Source: Bradyrhizobium quebecense (lineage in GTDB: Bacteria > Pseudomonadota > Alphaproteobacteria > Rhizobiales > Xanthobacteraceae). From it: 64,000 nucleotides of DNA. The number at the start of each line of letters is the position of its first letter. Position 1 is the first letter of the stretch. The stretch lies in NCBI RefSeq assembly GCF_013373795.3, contig NZ_CP088022.1:8563501-8627500 (forward strand), given 5' to 3'. The notes under the pieces are model-generated. The model made no database searches, was not told the DNA's origin, and was given only the letters and a program-made list of their open reading frames with translations. Below, piece by piece: positions 1-9,657 of this stretch. The position numbers and the translations under genes are program-made.

Positions 1-2
1 GG

Positions 3-80
3 TTGTGCTACGGCCCCGCGCGGCCGACGGAGCGCGATAATACGAAGCAGCTGGAACGGCCATTGGTCGTCCCGTCATGA
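3..80 (+). CDS. C-terminal end of the gene upstream of nolO (possibly nolN)
   Basis: A reading frame is open from the left edge and ends with TGA at 78-80, 16 nt before the nolO start. Only about 25 residues are visible, and they carry no recognisable motif. In Bradyrhizobium the nod operon runs nolM-nolN-nolO, so nolN is the expected upstream gene. That assignment rests on position alone. Confidence 0.3.
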   Translation: MCYGPARPTERDNTKQLERPLVVPS

Positions 81-96
81 TCAAATGGAGAACGAG

Positions 97-2175
97 ATGT
101 TGTGTCTGGGAATATGTGGCGGTCTGGACAGAATTCATGAAAGCTCGCCCGAGCTGCCGAATACCTTCTTGCACGATGGCGCTGCGGTTCTTGTACAGGA
201 TGGCCGCGTGATCGCTGCCGTCGAAGAGGAGCGCCTCAATCGAGTTAAGCACTCCAACAAGTTCCCAAGCAACGCGATGCGATACTGTCTTTCGGCTGCG
301 GGAGTCGAGCTTCACCAGATCGATCGCATTGCGTTCTACGCGACTGAGGCGTACTGCAACACTATGCTCGAGCGCCTAGCTGTTTCTCAGCCGCTTCCGC
401 TGGACGCCAAACTGTTGCTGCGACAGCTACTGGCACGGGAGTTCGGTACCGAGGTCGATGCGTCGCGGGTTTCATTCGTAAATCACCATGAAGCGCATGC
501 GGTCAGCGCGTTTGCCATGTCTGGATTCGAGCAAAGCCTCATTTTTTCGGTTGACGGCGGTGGCGATTTTCTCTCGGGCCTATTGGCGGTAGGGTCGGGC
601 ACCGGAATGACACAACTTGCACGCTTCCCAGAAAGCAACTCTCTGGGATTGTTCTATCTCGAAACGATCCGTTACCTCGGCTACGGGTTGTTCGACGAGT
701 ACAAGGTGATGGGGCTTGCTCCCTACGGGGACCCCACTCCTTATCGCGAGCTGTTCGGACAGCTCTACGAGTTATTGGACAATGGAGACTATCGCGTCCA
801 CCTTGACCGCATCGGTCCGGCGCTGCTCCGAAACATCCAGGTCCGACGAAAGGGAATGCCGTTTACCCAGCAGCATCGGGATGTCAGCGCATCGCTGCAG
901 GAAGCTCTGGAGCGGATCGTGTTTCACGTCCTGCTACACTATCGCGAAACGACAGGCATCACGCGTTTGTGCCTAGCTGGAGGGGTAGCCCATAACTGCA
1001 CCGTCAACGGTAAGCTACTCTATTCCGGCCTTTTCGAAGACATCTTCGTCCAACCCGCGGCCCACGACGCCGGATGCGCGCTTGGCGCCGCATTGATGAT
1101 GTCGAGCGAGCTGGGCAGGCCAACGCCGCGCGAGCGGCTGTCAGACGTATATTGGGGGCCCGGCCTCGGAAACGAGCAAGCCGTGGAACAGGAGCTCAAT
1201 GCATGGTCCGGTCATCTCGACATTCAACGATGTGACGACATAGCAGCAAGTGCGGCCGACTGGATGGCAGATGGCGCCGTGATCGGCTGGGTTCAGGGCC
1301 GCTCTGAGTTCGGGCCGCGTGCGCTCGGCAACCGGAGCATTCTTGCGGACCCGCGGCCGCCGGAAAACAAGGACCGGATCAACGCAATGGTCAAAAAACG
1401 CGAGGGCTATCGTCCGTTTGCGCCATCTGTGCTGGAGGAGAATGCGAACGAGTTCTTCGAGCTCCCTGACGGCAAGCAGGACTTTCCCTTCATGAATTTC
1501 GTGGTCCGGGTGCGCGAAGCCCAGCGTAAGGTGCTCGGCGCAATCACGCACGTCGATGGTACCGCTCGGCTGCAAACAGTATCGCGCAAGACAAACCCCG
1601 CCTATTGGGATGTTATCAATGCGTTTAAAAAGCGTACTGGCATCCCAGTGCTTCTGAATACGTCATTCAACAACAATGCCGAGCCGATCGTGGATTCGGT
1701 TGCAGACGCTATCACGACATTTTTGACGACCGACCTAGACGGACTTGTTGCGGGGCCGTTCCTCGTCAAGAAGCGAGCGGCAAGGCTGCAGGATTGGGGT
1801 GCGCTAAGCGTTTCATTGCCGCCTTATGCGTCCCTTCATCGCGTTCGCTCCTACACCGCGGCAGATCGCCAGGAAACGGTCTGCGAGATCCGTACGGGAC
1901 CTTCGGGCCGCGACAGCATACGCATTTCACATGAGTTATTCGAGCTGCTGATGCGGATCGAGGGCGAGGCGCCGCTTGGCTGGCTTCTAGACACGACCAT
2001 GGCCGATCACGACAAGCGTGAAGATATCGTGAAGGAACTGCGGCTCGCGTGGGAGCAGCGCTGTGTTCGGCTGCGTCCACCGCGTGCGGCCTGCGACTGC
2101 AATAAAAGGAAAAGTGAAGCGCAGGCTGAGCTCACGAATGACCCTGGCAATGCATGCGTGGCGGGACCGGGATAG
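97..2175 (+). CDS. nolO: NolO, Nod-factor carbamoyltransferase
   Basis: A 692-residue member of the NodU/NolO/CmcH carbamoyltransferase family. It transfers a carbamoyl group from carbamoyl phosphate to the non-reducing glucosamine of the lipo-chitooligosaccharide Nod factor in the cytoplasm. The N-terminal half has the family motif NHHEAHA (about residue 130), followed by FSVDGGGDF. The C-terminal half has QGRSEFGPRALGNRSIL and LNTSFNNNAEPIV, typical of the family. The long C-terminal tail and the nodZ gene directly downstream favour NolO over the shorter NodU. I chose ATG 97 over ATG 85 because GGAG at 87-90 sits 6 nt before it, and family members start MLCLG. The gene looks intact. Confidence 0.88.
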   Translation: MLCLGICGGLDRIHESSPELPNTFLHDGAAVLVQDGRVIAAVEEERLNRVKHSNKFPSNAMRYCLSAAGVELHQIDRIAFYATEAYCNTMLERLAVSQPLPLDAKLLLRQLLAREFGTEVDASRVSFVNHHEAHAVSAFAMSGFEQSLIFSVDGGGDFLSGLLAVGSGTGMTQLARFPESNSLGLFYLETIRYLGYGLFDEYKVMGLAPYGDPTPYRELFGQLYELLDNGDYRVHLDRIGPALLRNIQVRRKGMPFTQQHRDVSASLQEALERIVFHVLLHYRETTGITRLCLAGGVAHNCTVNGKLLYSGLFEDIFVQPAAHDAGCALGAALMMSSELGRPTPRERLSDVYWGPGLGNEQAVEQELNAWSGHLDIQRCDDIAASAADWMADGAVIGWVQGRSEFGPRALGNRSILADPRPPENKDRINAMVKKREGYRPFAPSVLEENANEFFELPDGKQDFPFMNFVVRVREAQRKVLGAITHVDGTARLQTVSRKTNPAYWDVINAFKKRTGIPVLLNTSFNNNAEPIVDSVADAITTFLTTDLDGLVAGPFLVKKRAARLQDWGALSVSLPPYASLHRVRSYTAADRQETVCEIRTGPSGRDSIRISHELFELLMRIEGEAPLGWLLDTTMADHDKREDIVKELRLAWEQRCVRLRPPRAACDCNKRKSEAQAELTNDPGNACVAGPG

Positions 2176-2407
2176 GGCGAAACGGTATCGGACCGAAATC
2201 GGGTACGTCGGCGCAGCGTCTCTGAATGGAAGTGCAATCGGAAAGCATTCAGAGAACATCTTCCATCAGAGGCACGCCGCCATGAAATTCTACCGACGCA
2301 GCTCGCCGGCATCACGAGTGCCTCCGATGACAACGGATGCGATCACACGAGATGCATCTATAATGACGTCTTATGTCCACCCAGGAGCCCGGAACGAGGC
2401 AATGCGT

Positions 2408-3393
2408 ATGGTTAGCGGTTTAAAGAGCGGTCGGTTCGTTGTTTCCAGGCGAAGGACCGGGTTCGGCGACTGCCTGTGGTCGCTGGCGGCAGCTTGGCGC
2501 TTTGCACAGCGGACCGATCGGACGCTGGCAATCGATTGGCGCGGATCCTGTTATCTCGATCAGCCATTCACCAATGCCTTCCCAGTCTTTTTCGAACCAG
2601 TTCACGATATTGCTGGGGTACCGATCATCTGCGACGACCAGATCAACCACCGCTCATTCCCGGGCCGTTCTTCCCGGGATGGTGGAACAAGCCATCCATC
2701 GACTGCGTCTATCGGCCGGATCAGCAAATTTTCCGCGAGCGCGACGAGCTCGATCAACTGTTCCAAAATGAGGAAGATAGTGACGCTAACACGGTTGTGT
2801 GTGACGCCTGTCTGATGTGGCGCTGCGATCAGGAGGCCGAACGAGAGATCTTTCGCAACATTAAACCGCGATCTGAAATTCTGGCACGGATTGAGGCCAT
2901 TTACCGCAAGCAGTTTGAGCCGTACAGCATCATCGGCGTTCATGTTCGACACGGCAACGGCGAGGATATTATGGGGCATGCTCCCTATTGGGCCGATCCG
3001 GAGCGCGCCCTGCGGCAGGTCTGTCGTGCCATCGAAAGGGCCAGGGGGTTGCCGTACGCCAAGCCTGCGAGGGTGTTCCTGTGTACGGACAGTGCGCTCG
3101 TTCTTGAGAAGGTTTCGGCCTTATTTCCTGATGTTTTCACGATTCCAAAACGTTTCCAGGCCCTTCAGGCTGGGCCTCTGCACAGCGCCGCGCTCGGAGC
3201 CGAGGGCGGGTTTTCAGCCCTTATCGAGATGTATCTCCTTGCGCGCTGCGACACTGTAATTCGCTTTCCCCCGACGAGCGCCTTCACGCGCTATGCGCGT
3301 CTCTTTGTGCCACGTGTGATAGAGTTCGACCTGAACGATCCGGGCCGATTGATCTTAACCGATGAAACCTCGCAAGAGCTCGTGGGTTTGTGA
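2408..3393 (+). pseudogene. nodZ: NodZ, Nod-factor alpha-1,6-fucosyltransferase, with one frameshift
   Basis: NodZ transfers fucose from GDP-fucose to C6 of the reducing-end GlcNAc of the Nod factor. The N-terminal part (VVSRRRTGFGDCLWSLAAAW) reads in one frame up to about 2661 (RSFPG). The remainder (PFFPGWWNKPS, then HVRHGNGEDIMGHAPYW, then the FPPTSAFTRYARLF C-terminus) reads in another frame. The site is in TTCCCGGGCCGTTC; restoring one G in the GGG run rejoins the two halves. GT23 fucosyltransferase motifs (HVRHGNGED) are preserved. GAGG at 2396-2399 lies 8 nt before ATG 2408, which is why I prefer it to ATG 2402. Either a real loss of fucosylation or a homopolymer sequencing error. Confidence 0.85.
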
Positions 3394-3844
3394 AAATCAT
3401 AGCCCGTCTCATCGACCAGATGGCCGCGTTTTGCATCCGGCAGTACTGGCACTATTTCTCCAGACGGCAATTCATAGCCCAACCTGAGGATCCGACGCGA
3501 CTTTTCATTGAAGAGGAGAAGAAAAGCGCTGGCTCGCCACCATCCGGTGAAGCGCAACTTGGATGAGAGAGCGCTTGTAGTGCTGCCACCGTGCCTACAG
3601 GTGGAACACGCCGGTGTCTTCGTCTCGCACCCGTAGAGTGGAAGCTGTCGCTGCTGCCCGATCGCAGGTCAAGCTGTCTGTCGAGCGGCGCGTTCGCCGC
3701 GGCGGTCGTCCTCTCGCTCGAGCGCGCTGGTGCACTCAGAGTCGATTATGTGGAACGTCTCGCTAGGCGTTCAGTCCCCGGCTCGCGGTCCCGACATCAA
3801 TTGACGCGCTGCTGCTGTACAGGATGGTGATCAAATCAGCGCTA
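3394..3844. other. Spacer between nodZ and the IS630 element
   Basis: No convincing gene. A minus-strand frame (about 3557 to 3401) encodes a stretch including RRILRLGYELPSGEIVPVLPD, which looks protein-like and could be the remnant of an unrelated gene, but I do not recognise it. The last two bases (TA, 3843-3844) are one copy of the TA target duplication of the IS630 element that follows. Confidence 0.4.
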
Positions 3845-3935
3845 GAGCATTTCATTGCTTAACTGAATCGGAGGGGATTCCGGTTTTTGGCGGTTTATGA
3901 TTCAAGATGCTGACTGGATTGGAGGCCAGCATCGC

Positions 3936-4386
3936 ATGACCCGACCTCTTTCCCTGGATCTTCGCGAGCGTGTGGTGGCGTCGGTTTTAGCGGACGAGAG
4001 CTGCCGATCTGTGGCGGAACGGTTTGGTGTTGCGGTCTCGTCGGTTGTGAAGTGGTCACAGCGGCAGCGGGCGACCGGCTCGGTTGCACCTGGCAAGATG
4101 GGCGGTCACCGCAAGCCCGTGCTTGATCCGCATCGTGCCTTCATTGTCGAGCGGATCACTCAGACGCCGCACCTGACGCTGCATGGTCTGAAGGCGGAAC
4201 TGGCAGCTCGGGGGGGCAAGGTCTCACACAACGCGGTCTGGCTGTTCCTGCGCCGGGAAGGACTGCGGTTCAAAAAAACACTGTTCGCCCTCGAACAAGC
4301 GCGCGCCGACGTCTCTCGTAGGCGCCAGCGTTGGCAATCCTGGCAGGCCGGACTTGATCCGGGCCGGCTGGTGTTTATCGATGAGA
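3936..4386 (+). pseudogene. IS630 transposase, N-terminal exon
   Basis: Reads MTRPLSLDLRERVVASVLA, a helix-turn-helix region (CRSVAERFGVAVSSVVKW), then the start of the DDE domain ending in VFIDE, the conserved first or second acidic motif of IS630 transposases. The protein stops being IS630-like exactly at this Asp-Glu pair, where the intron begins with GTGTG. GGAGG at 3920-3924 precedes ATG 3936. Confidence 0.85.
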
Positions 4387-5849
4387 GTGTGCTGCAGACA
4401 GCGGAAGGAGTTCAACATGAACTAAAACCGATTGTGAAGCTGCGGGAAAGATGGGGGCTGGCCCTCCGAGATCGGCTTTCAGGAGCGGGTCTCAAACCAG
4501 TCCGAGCTGCTGCGGTAAATAGCCGTGGTGGCGAGCGTCGGATCAAAAGTTCGGATCAAACCGAGCAGGTGAGTGTCCGAAAGACGAATGAAAGTGAACC
4601 CTTCGAGGACGCGTCGTTATGAATCCAAGCGTCGTCAAAACCAGGATCGTTTCGTCATCCTGGGACAAGTCCGCCAGATGCCTGATGACCGGGCGGACGG
4701 CGACCGGCGTAGAGGGGGCGTGAGTCGGACACAGGCTTTCGCGCGGAACTGCAGGAACCAGGCTCTTGATGCCAAGGGAGAAGCGCAAGCGGCGCCAACC
4801 GTGAGGCGAGAGTACCGATGCAAGAGACTGGGGCGGACCGATCCGTAGGAGCGTTGAGGGCCCTGTAATGGGGCCGGAGCAAAGGGATCGGGTCAGGTAG
4901 TCGTACTCTTGAACCAACTGGAAACAGGATGACTTCGAACGGTGCGATAAACAAGCCGTTCTCGATCGAGAAGCGGCGAGTGTACGAAGCGTACAAGGCG
5001 GTCAAATCCAAGGCGGTGCGGCCGGAGTGGACGGACAGACCTTGGAGATGTTCGAGACAGATCTGGCAGGGAATCTCTACAAGATCTGGAATCGGATGTC
5101 GTCAGGGACCTACTTTCCACCTCCAGTGCGCGCCGTCTCCATTCCAAAGAAGACGGGCGGCGAAAGGATTTTAGGTGTGCCCACTATCAGCGATCGGATC
5201 GCGCAGATGGTGGTCAAACAGATGATTGAGCCGGAACTGGAATCCATCTTCCTGCAGGACTCTTACGGATACAGGCCGGGAAAATCGGCTCTGGACGCCG
5301 TGGGCGTCACGCGTCAGCGGTGCTGGAAGTATGATTGGGGTCCTGGAGTTCGACATCAAAGGATTGTTTGACAATCTTCCGCATGATCTTCTGCTGAAGG
5401 CGGTCCGGAGACACGTGCAATGCAAATGGGCGCTGCTCTACATCGAAAGATGGCTGACGGCGTCAATGGAAAAGGACGGGAAGCTTGTTGAGCGGAGCCG
5501 CGGAACCCCGCAAGGGGGCGTGATCAGCCCAATACTGGCCAATCTGTTCCTGCATTATACGTTCGATCTATGGATGGCGCGGACACATCCCGACCTCCCT
5601 TGGTGTCGGTATGCCGACGACGGACTGGTGCACTGCCGGACCGAGCAAGAAGCAGAGGCCATTAGGGCGGAGCTTCAAGCGAGGTTGGAGGTGTGCGGAC
5701 TTCAGATGCACCCGACAAAGACGCAGATCGTCTATTGCATGGACAACAGGCGTCGGCGAACGTATCAGAGGGTCAAGTTTGACTTTCTCGGATATCAGTT
5801 CAGGCCGCGGCAGGTGGCAACGTCACAGCGGAAGGAACTCTTTTGTGGA

Positions 5850-7265
5850 GAGCTATCGCTGAAAGTTGGTGACGGCGGGAATCGGGAAGGCGGCATATCG
5901 TGGGGGTGCTTGACGCCTCCACTTCTCCACCGAAGGAGCGATATGCCGTGTCCAAAGATAACATCATCAAGTTGATTCAGCCAGGAAACGTCGACGATCA
6001 ACTCACCGAAATCTTGCGCAATGGGGCGCGTGCTCTGTTGGCCCAGGCGGTCGAGGCCGAGGTCGCGGACTTTCTCGGCAAGCATGCCGATTTGAAGACT
6101 GCGGACGGCCACCAGCGCTCGTGCGCCACGGTCACCTGCCGGAACGCGAGGTGATGGATGGTATCGGTCCGGTCGGCGTCCGCCAGCCGCGTGTACGCGA
6201 TCGCGAGGCGGAGGCTACCGATCCCGACCGCATCCGGTTCTCTCCGTCGATCCTGCCGCCCTACATGCGCCGCTCGAAATCGATCGAGACGCTGCTGCCG
6301 ATCCTTTACCTGAAGGGTATCTCCACCGGCGACTTCTCCGAGGCTCTGGCGGCGCTGCTCGGCAAGGATGCTGCCGGGTTGTCGGCATCGGCCGTCTGAA
6401 GGACGGTTGGCTTGACGAACACACCGCGTGGCAGAGGCGCGATCTGTCGGCGAAGCGCTACGTCTACATCTGGGCCGATGGCATCCATCTCCAAGCACGC
6501 CTCGAAGACGAAAAGCAGTGCATCCTGGTGCTGATCGGCGCGACGCCGGAAGGCCGCAAGGAACTGGTCGGCTTCACCGATGGCGCCCGCGAGAGCGCGC
6601 AGGACTGGCGCGATCTGCTGCTCGACCTGAAGCGGCGCGGGCTCGGCGTGCCGCCGCGGCTCACCATCGCCGACCGCCGACGGCGCGCTCGGGTTCTGGA
6701 AGGCCGCCGGCGAGGTCTGGCCGAAAACGCGCGAGCAGCGCTGCTGGGTACACAAGACCGCCAACGTGATCGCCAAGTTGCCGAAGAGCCAGCAGCCTAA
6801 AGCCAAACGCGCGTTGCAGGAGAGCTGGATGGCCGAAACCAAGGCCGCCGCCGAGCTGGCGTTCGACGCCTTCATCGAGAGCTATACGCCCAAATACGAG
6901 AAGGCGGCCGACTGCCTGAGCAAGGATCGGGACACGCTACTGGCGTTCTACGACTTCCCGGCCGAACACTGGAAACACCTGCGGACCACCAATCCCATTG
7001 AAAGCACCTTCGCTACCGTGCGCCACCGCACGATCCGATCGAAGGGCTGCCTGTCCAACAGAACGGCGCTCGCGATGGTCTTCAAACTGCTTGAGGCCGC
7101 GCAGAAAAGCCGGCGTCGTCTCGATGGCCACAACCAGTTGCCAAAACTCGTTCTCGGTGTGACATTCAACGACGGGATCGAGGTCATCGCCAAACCGACT
7201 GACCGTCAGCCCATAACCGCCGCCGCCTGACCGGCCGCGCCGTCACCAAAATTTGGCGATAGCTC
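5850..7265 (+). mobile_element. IS256-family element, copy 1 (1416 bp)
   Basis: Ends are imperfect inverted repeats starting GAGCTATCGC, with a shared TTGGTGACGGCG block. A perfect 9-bp target duplication, TTTTGTGGA, lies at 5841-5849 and 7266-7274, so this is a genuine transposition into the intron maturase gene. A second copy of the same length lies inverted at 9658-11073. Confidence 0.92.
5948..7230 (+). pseudogene. IS256-family (mutator-type) transposase, three frame breaks
   Basis: Begins VSKDNIIKLIQPGNVDDQL from GTG 5948. Later segments RLKDGWLDEHTAWQRRDL, ADGIHLQARLEDEKQCILVLIG and the C-terminal HLRTTNPIESTFATVRHRT (with the conserved Glu of the DDE triad) identify the IS256 family. 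The frame breaks near 6117, near 6390, and at 6667-6680, where a 7-bp tandem duplication (CGCCGAC twice) shifts the frame. The same three lesions occur in copy 2. Confidence 0.88.
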
Positions 7266-7616
7266 TTTTGTGGATACACCCCGGCGGTCAGTCCGACAGC
7301 TTTGAAGGCCATGCGAACAACGATCCGAAGCTTGCACATTCCCCGGCAAACGCCGGGGACGCTGGCTGAGATTGCCCAACAGATCAATCCGCTCCTCCGG
7401 GGGTGGATAGGTTATTATGGTCGGTTCAGCCGTTCAGCGCTGTTCTCTCTGGTCGACTACGTCAATCAGAAGCTGAAGGCGTGGATCATGCGAAAGTACA
7501 AGCGCTTCCGGCTCCACAAAACCGGTGCTTCGCTGTTCTTGCGAAAGCTGGCTCGGAATAACGCGGAGCTGTTCGTACACTGGCAGTTCTTCGGAACGAC
7601 CACGTTCACCTGACGG

Positions 7617-7651
7617 GAGCGGTGTGAACCGAGAGGTTCACGCACCGTTCT
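7617..7651 (+). ncRNA. Group II intron domain V (catalytic hairpin)
   Basis: A 35-nt stem-loop, 5' arm GAGCGGTGTGAACC and 3' arm GGTTCACGCACCGTTC, with the AGC triad and an internal bulge as in bacterial group II introns. A near-identical hairpin is present at 40949-40983. Confidence 0.85.
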
Positions 7652-7689
7652 GCGAGAGGCCGGGGGTGAAAATCCCCCGGCCTACTCAC

Positions 7690-8187
7690 CCTTGGATCAA
7701 GACCAACATGGCTCCTTTGCGGGGCTGGGGCCCCAAGGGCGCACGCCTGCGCGGCTTCGCCCCGCACGGTCACCGGCGTACCCTCACATTCCTCGACGCG
7801 CTCCGCCATGACCAACTCACGGCACCCTGCGTCTTCGGCGGCCCGGTCAACGGCGAATGCTTCTGCGCTTATGTGAAGCACCTTCTCCTGCCAACCCTGC
7901 GCGAAGGCGACATCGTCATTCTCGACAACCTCGGAAGCCACAAGTCGAAAGCTGTCAGGCAGATGATCCAGGCTGCTGGCGCCAGGCCCTGGTACCTGCC
8001 GCCATACTCGCCCGACCTCAACCCGATCGAACAGGCCTTCTCCAAGATCAAACACTGGATGCGGCAGGCTCAGAGGCGCACCGTCGAAGACACTTGGCGC
8101 CAAATCGGTCACCTCGTTCAGGACATCCAGCCTCGCGAATGCGCAAACTACTTCGCAAACGCCGGTTATGCTTCAGTCAAAATGTGA
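7690..8187 (+). pseudogene. IS630 transposase, C-terminal exon
   Basis: Continues the DDE domain after the intron: WIKTNMAPLRGWGPKGARLRG, then IVILDNLGSHKSKAV (second catalytic Asp) and PPYSPDLNPIEQAFSKIKH (catalytic Glu), ending ANYFANAGYASVKM. Directly followed by the right inverted repeat. It could form a functional transposase only if the intron were spliced and the reading frame matched. Confidence 0.85.
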
Positions 8188-8196
8188 AACGCTCTA

Positions 8197-8629
8197 GACT
8201 GTCGTCATCTACCTCGCCGCAAGTCGATCACCTGCGCCATCGGAGATTAAGCGCGTGATCAAGCGCGTGCCATGAATTCTGCAGGTCGAGGCGGACTGAA
8301 GGGACGCATTGCAACGTACGCAGGTCGGAAAGTCGACAAAGGCGACACAATTATAGTGCAAACGGCCGCCTATTAGCTGGCACGAAGAATGCAGGCACTC
8401 GGTAGCCCAGGCTTCTCCTCCTGGGTAGGTTCAGCATTGCAAGTTGAGGCTGTGGCTAGCCACCGAAGTTAGCGGCGCGTGACACAAAGGGGACTACGCC
8501 TGCTCGCGCGGGACACCAGCGGGCGCCCCCGTCACGTCGCCGCTAACTTCATGCGATCGCACATAGCGCGTTGAAGTTACCCGCCTCGGAATTGATGTGT
8601 GTGGATGAAAGCGAGACGAGCCGACAACT
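8197..8629. other. Non-coding spacer right of the IS630 element
   Basis: About 430 bp without a convincing reading frame, promoter or repeat. I see no nod box, tts box or -24/-12 element here. Confidence 0.4.
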
Positions 8630-9481
8630 ATGAAGCGTAAAACGGTTGGAAGACATGTGCTTTGGTTCTGTCTCATTCGATCGCTGATCTGCCACGCCGA
8701 GCTGGCCACGACGAGCAACAGTGTTCGCGCCAACGACAACGCCCTTGTCGAACGGGTCAGGTCAACATGGCGAGCGCAGGACGGCGAGACCATAGAACAA
8801 ATTACCTCCAAAGTCTCGAAGGTGGCGCAGTTCGTCACTCAAACGTGGGGGGTCGCTGAAGGAGTTGACCGAACTGAATACGTGTATCTGTCGTGGACAA
8901 GGCACCACGAGCGTGCATCAGACGAAGTGTACGTTATCACCTGGAAGGTCGCATCTGACGGAGGCATTGAAGTGGCGTCGACATATGCAAAGCCCATTGA
9001 ACTGGGCTGGCACGCCTTTGCGCTCTCGCTGATCGCGGGTGAAATCGCAGATGGCGAAAGGACCGCTAATCTTCACTTTCTGCATGATCCGGCCAACTTC
9101 AACTTCGTGAAGACGGCGCAAGGCAAGCTCGGCAATCTTCTGCGGCGCGGCCGCTGCAGCATCATAGAACCCGTTGTAGTGGATTACGTGCCGAAGCCGA
9201 ATGAGAATGCGACCGATAAGGGTGACATGTGGCGTGTCCTGCTTTTGGTGAACTGTAACATTCCAGGGCCGCGCTATTTTACCCGCAACGGGGTCATCAC
9301 CTTCGAGAAGCGGGCGCGACGAGATTGGGAGCCGCAATCCTTCTTTGCCAAGCGCATCGCGGCATTCCCTCCGGGCTCTTGGTTCGATCGCATAGAGCCA
9401 GATGAACATGACGCATTGGAGAAGGCGCGAAAGGCCTCGGCAAATGGCCCCACAAATCATGATCCCAGCATAACTCCTTGA
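8630..9481 (+). CDS. Hypothetical protein with a probable N-terminal signal sequence
   Basis: An intact 283-residue frame I do not recognise. It starts MKRKTVGRHVLWFCLIRSLICHAE, a basic stretch followed by a hydrophobic segment, consistent with an exported protein or a membrane anchor. The rest is mixed alpha/beta-looking, with balanced charge and no repeats or Cys-rich motif; it includes YVYLSWTRHHERASDEVYV and SWFDRIEPDEHDALEKARK. It lies alone between two IS clusters, so there is no operon context. Being undamaged among wreckage suggests it is either recent or under selection. Confidence 0.6.
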   Translation: MKRKTVGRHVLWFCLIRSLICHAELATTSNSVRANDNALVERVRSTWRAQDGETIEQITSKVSKVAQFVTQTWGVAEGVDRTEYVYLSWTRHHERASDEVYVITWKVASDGGIEVASTYAKPIELGWHAFALSLIAGEIADGERTANLHFLHDPANFNFVKTAQGKLGNLLRRGRCSIIEPVVVDYVPKPNENATDKGDMWRVLLLVNCNIPGPRYFTRNGVITFEKRARRDWEPQSFFAKRIAAFPPGSWFDRIEPDEHDALEKARKASANGPTNHDPSITP

Positions 9482-9657
9482 TACTGAGCGCCACGGAGCA
9501 GCCATGCGGTCTGCACTTAGCGCATTCTGTTACTCACGCGGACGTAGATGGCCTCCTGCCGGTAGAGCGGTTGGCCATCGGCATATTTGGCGACGGCGAT
9601 CTGGGCTAAAAGCGCTTCGGTCGGAATGCCTCCTTCAATGATATGGACCGGGGCCGG

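Larger units (their letters stand above)
4929..7613 (+). pseudogene. ltrA: Group II intron-encoded reverse transcriptase/maturase, frameshifted and split
   Basis: LtrA-type intron-encoded protein, which binds the intron RNA for splicing and reverse transcribes it during homing. In order: N-terminus MTSNGAINKPFSIEK; RT0-RT3 blocks including GGERILGVPTISDRIAQ and SYGYRPGKSALDA; FDIKGLFDNLPHDLL; RGTPQGGVISPILANL; the catalytic CRYADDGLVHC; then KFDFLGYQF. The C-terminal maturase domain continues after the IS256-family element as MRTTIRSLHIPRQTPGTLAE and RGWIGYYGRFS. Frame breaks occur near 5005 and 5330, and the IS enters at residues LFCG (5849). The encoded protein cannot be made whole. Confidence 0.83.
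4387..7689 (+). mobile_element. Group II intron, interrupted by an IS256-family element
   Basis: The intron starts with GTGTGCTGC at 4387, matching the bacterial GUGYG consensus, directly after the IS630 FIDE codons. About 540 nt of structured non-coding RNA (domains I-III) precede an intron-encoded reverse transcriptase. The 3' end has a 35-nt domain V hairpin at 7617-7651, with the AGC catalytic triad in GAGCGGTG and the complementary arm CACCGTTC. A domain VI hairpin follows (GGCCGGGGG pairing with CCCCCGGCC) and ends CTACTCAC. IS630 coding sequence resumes right after. The exact 3' splice base is uncertain by 1-2 nt because no empty site is present. Confidence 0.85.
3845..8194 (+). mobile_element. 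IS630-family element, interrupted by a group II intron and an IS256-family element
   Basis: Outer ends are GAGCATTTCATT at 3845 and the inverted match at 8183-8194. Each is flanked by TA (3843-3844 and 8195-8196), the classic IS630/mariner-type TA duplication. The transposase gene is split: N-terminal DNA-binding and first catalytic part at 3936-4386, C-terminal part at 7690-8187. Between them lie a group II intron (4387-7689) and, inside that intron, an IS256-family element (5850-7265). Three mobile elements of different kinds are thus nested in 4.35 kb. Confidence 0.85.

Noticed and set aside
1..96. A nod box upstream of nolO
   Set aside because: Nothing resembling the ATC-N9-GAT repeats is present; nolO follows directly after another gene and is probably transcribed from further upstream.
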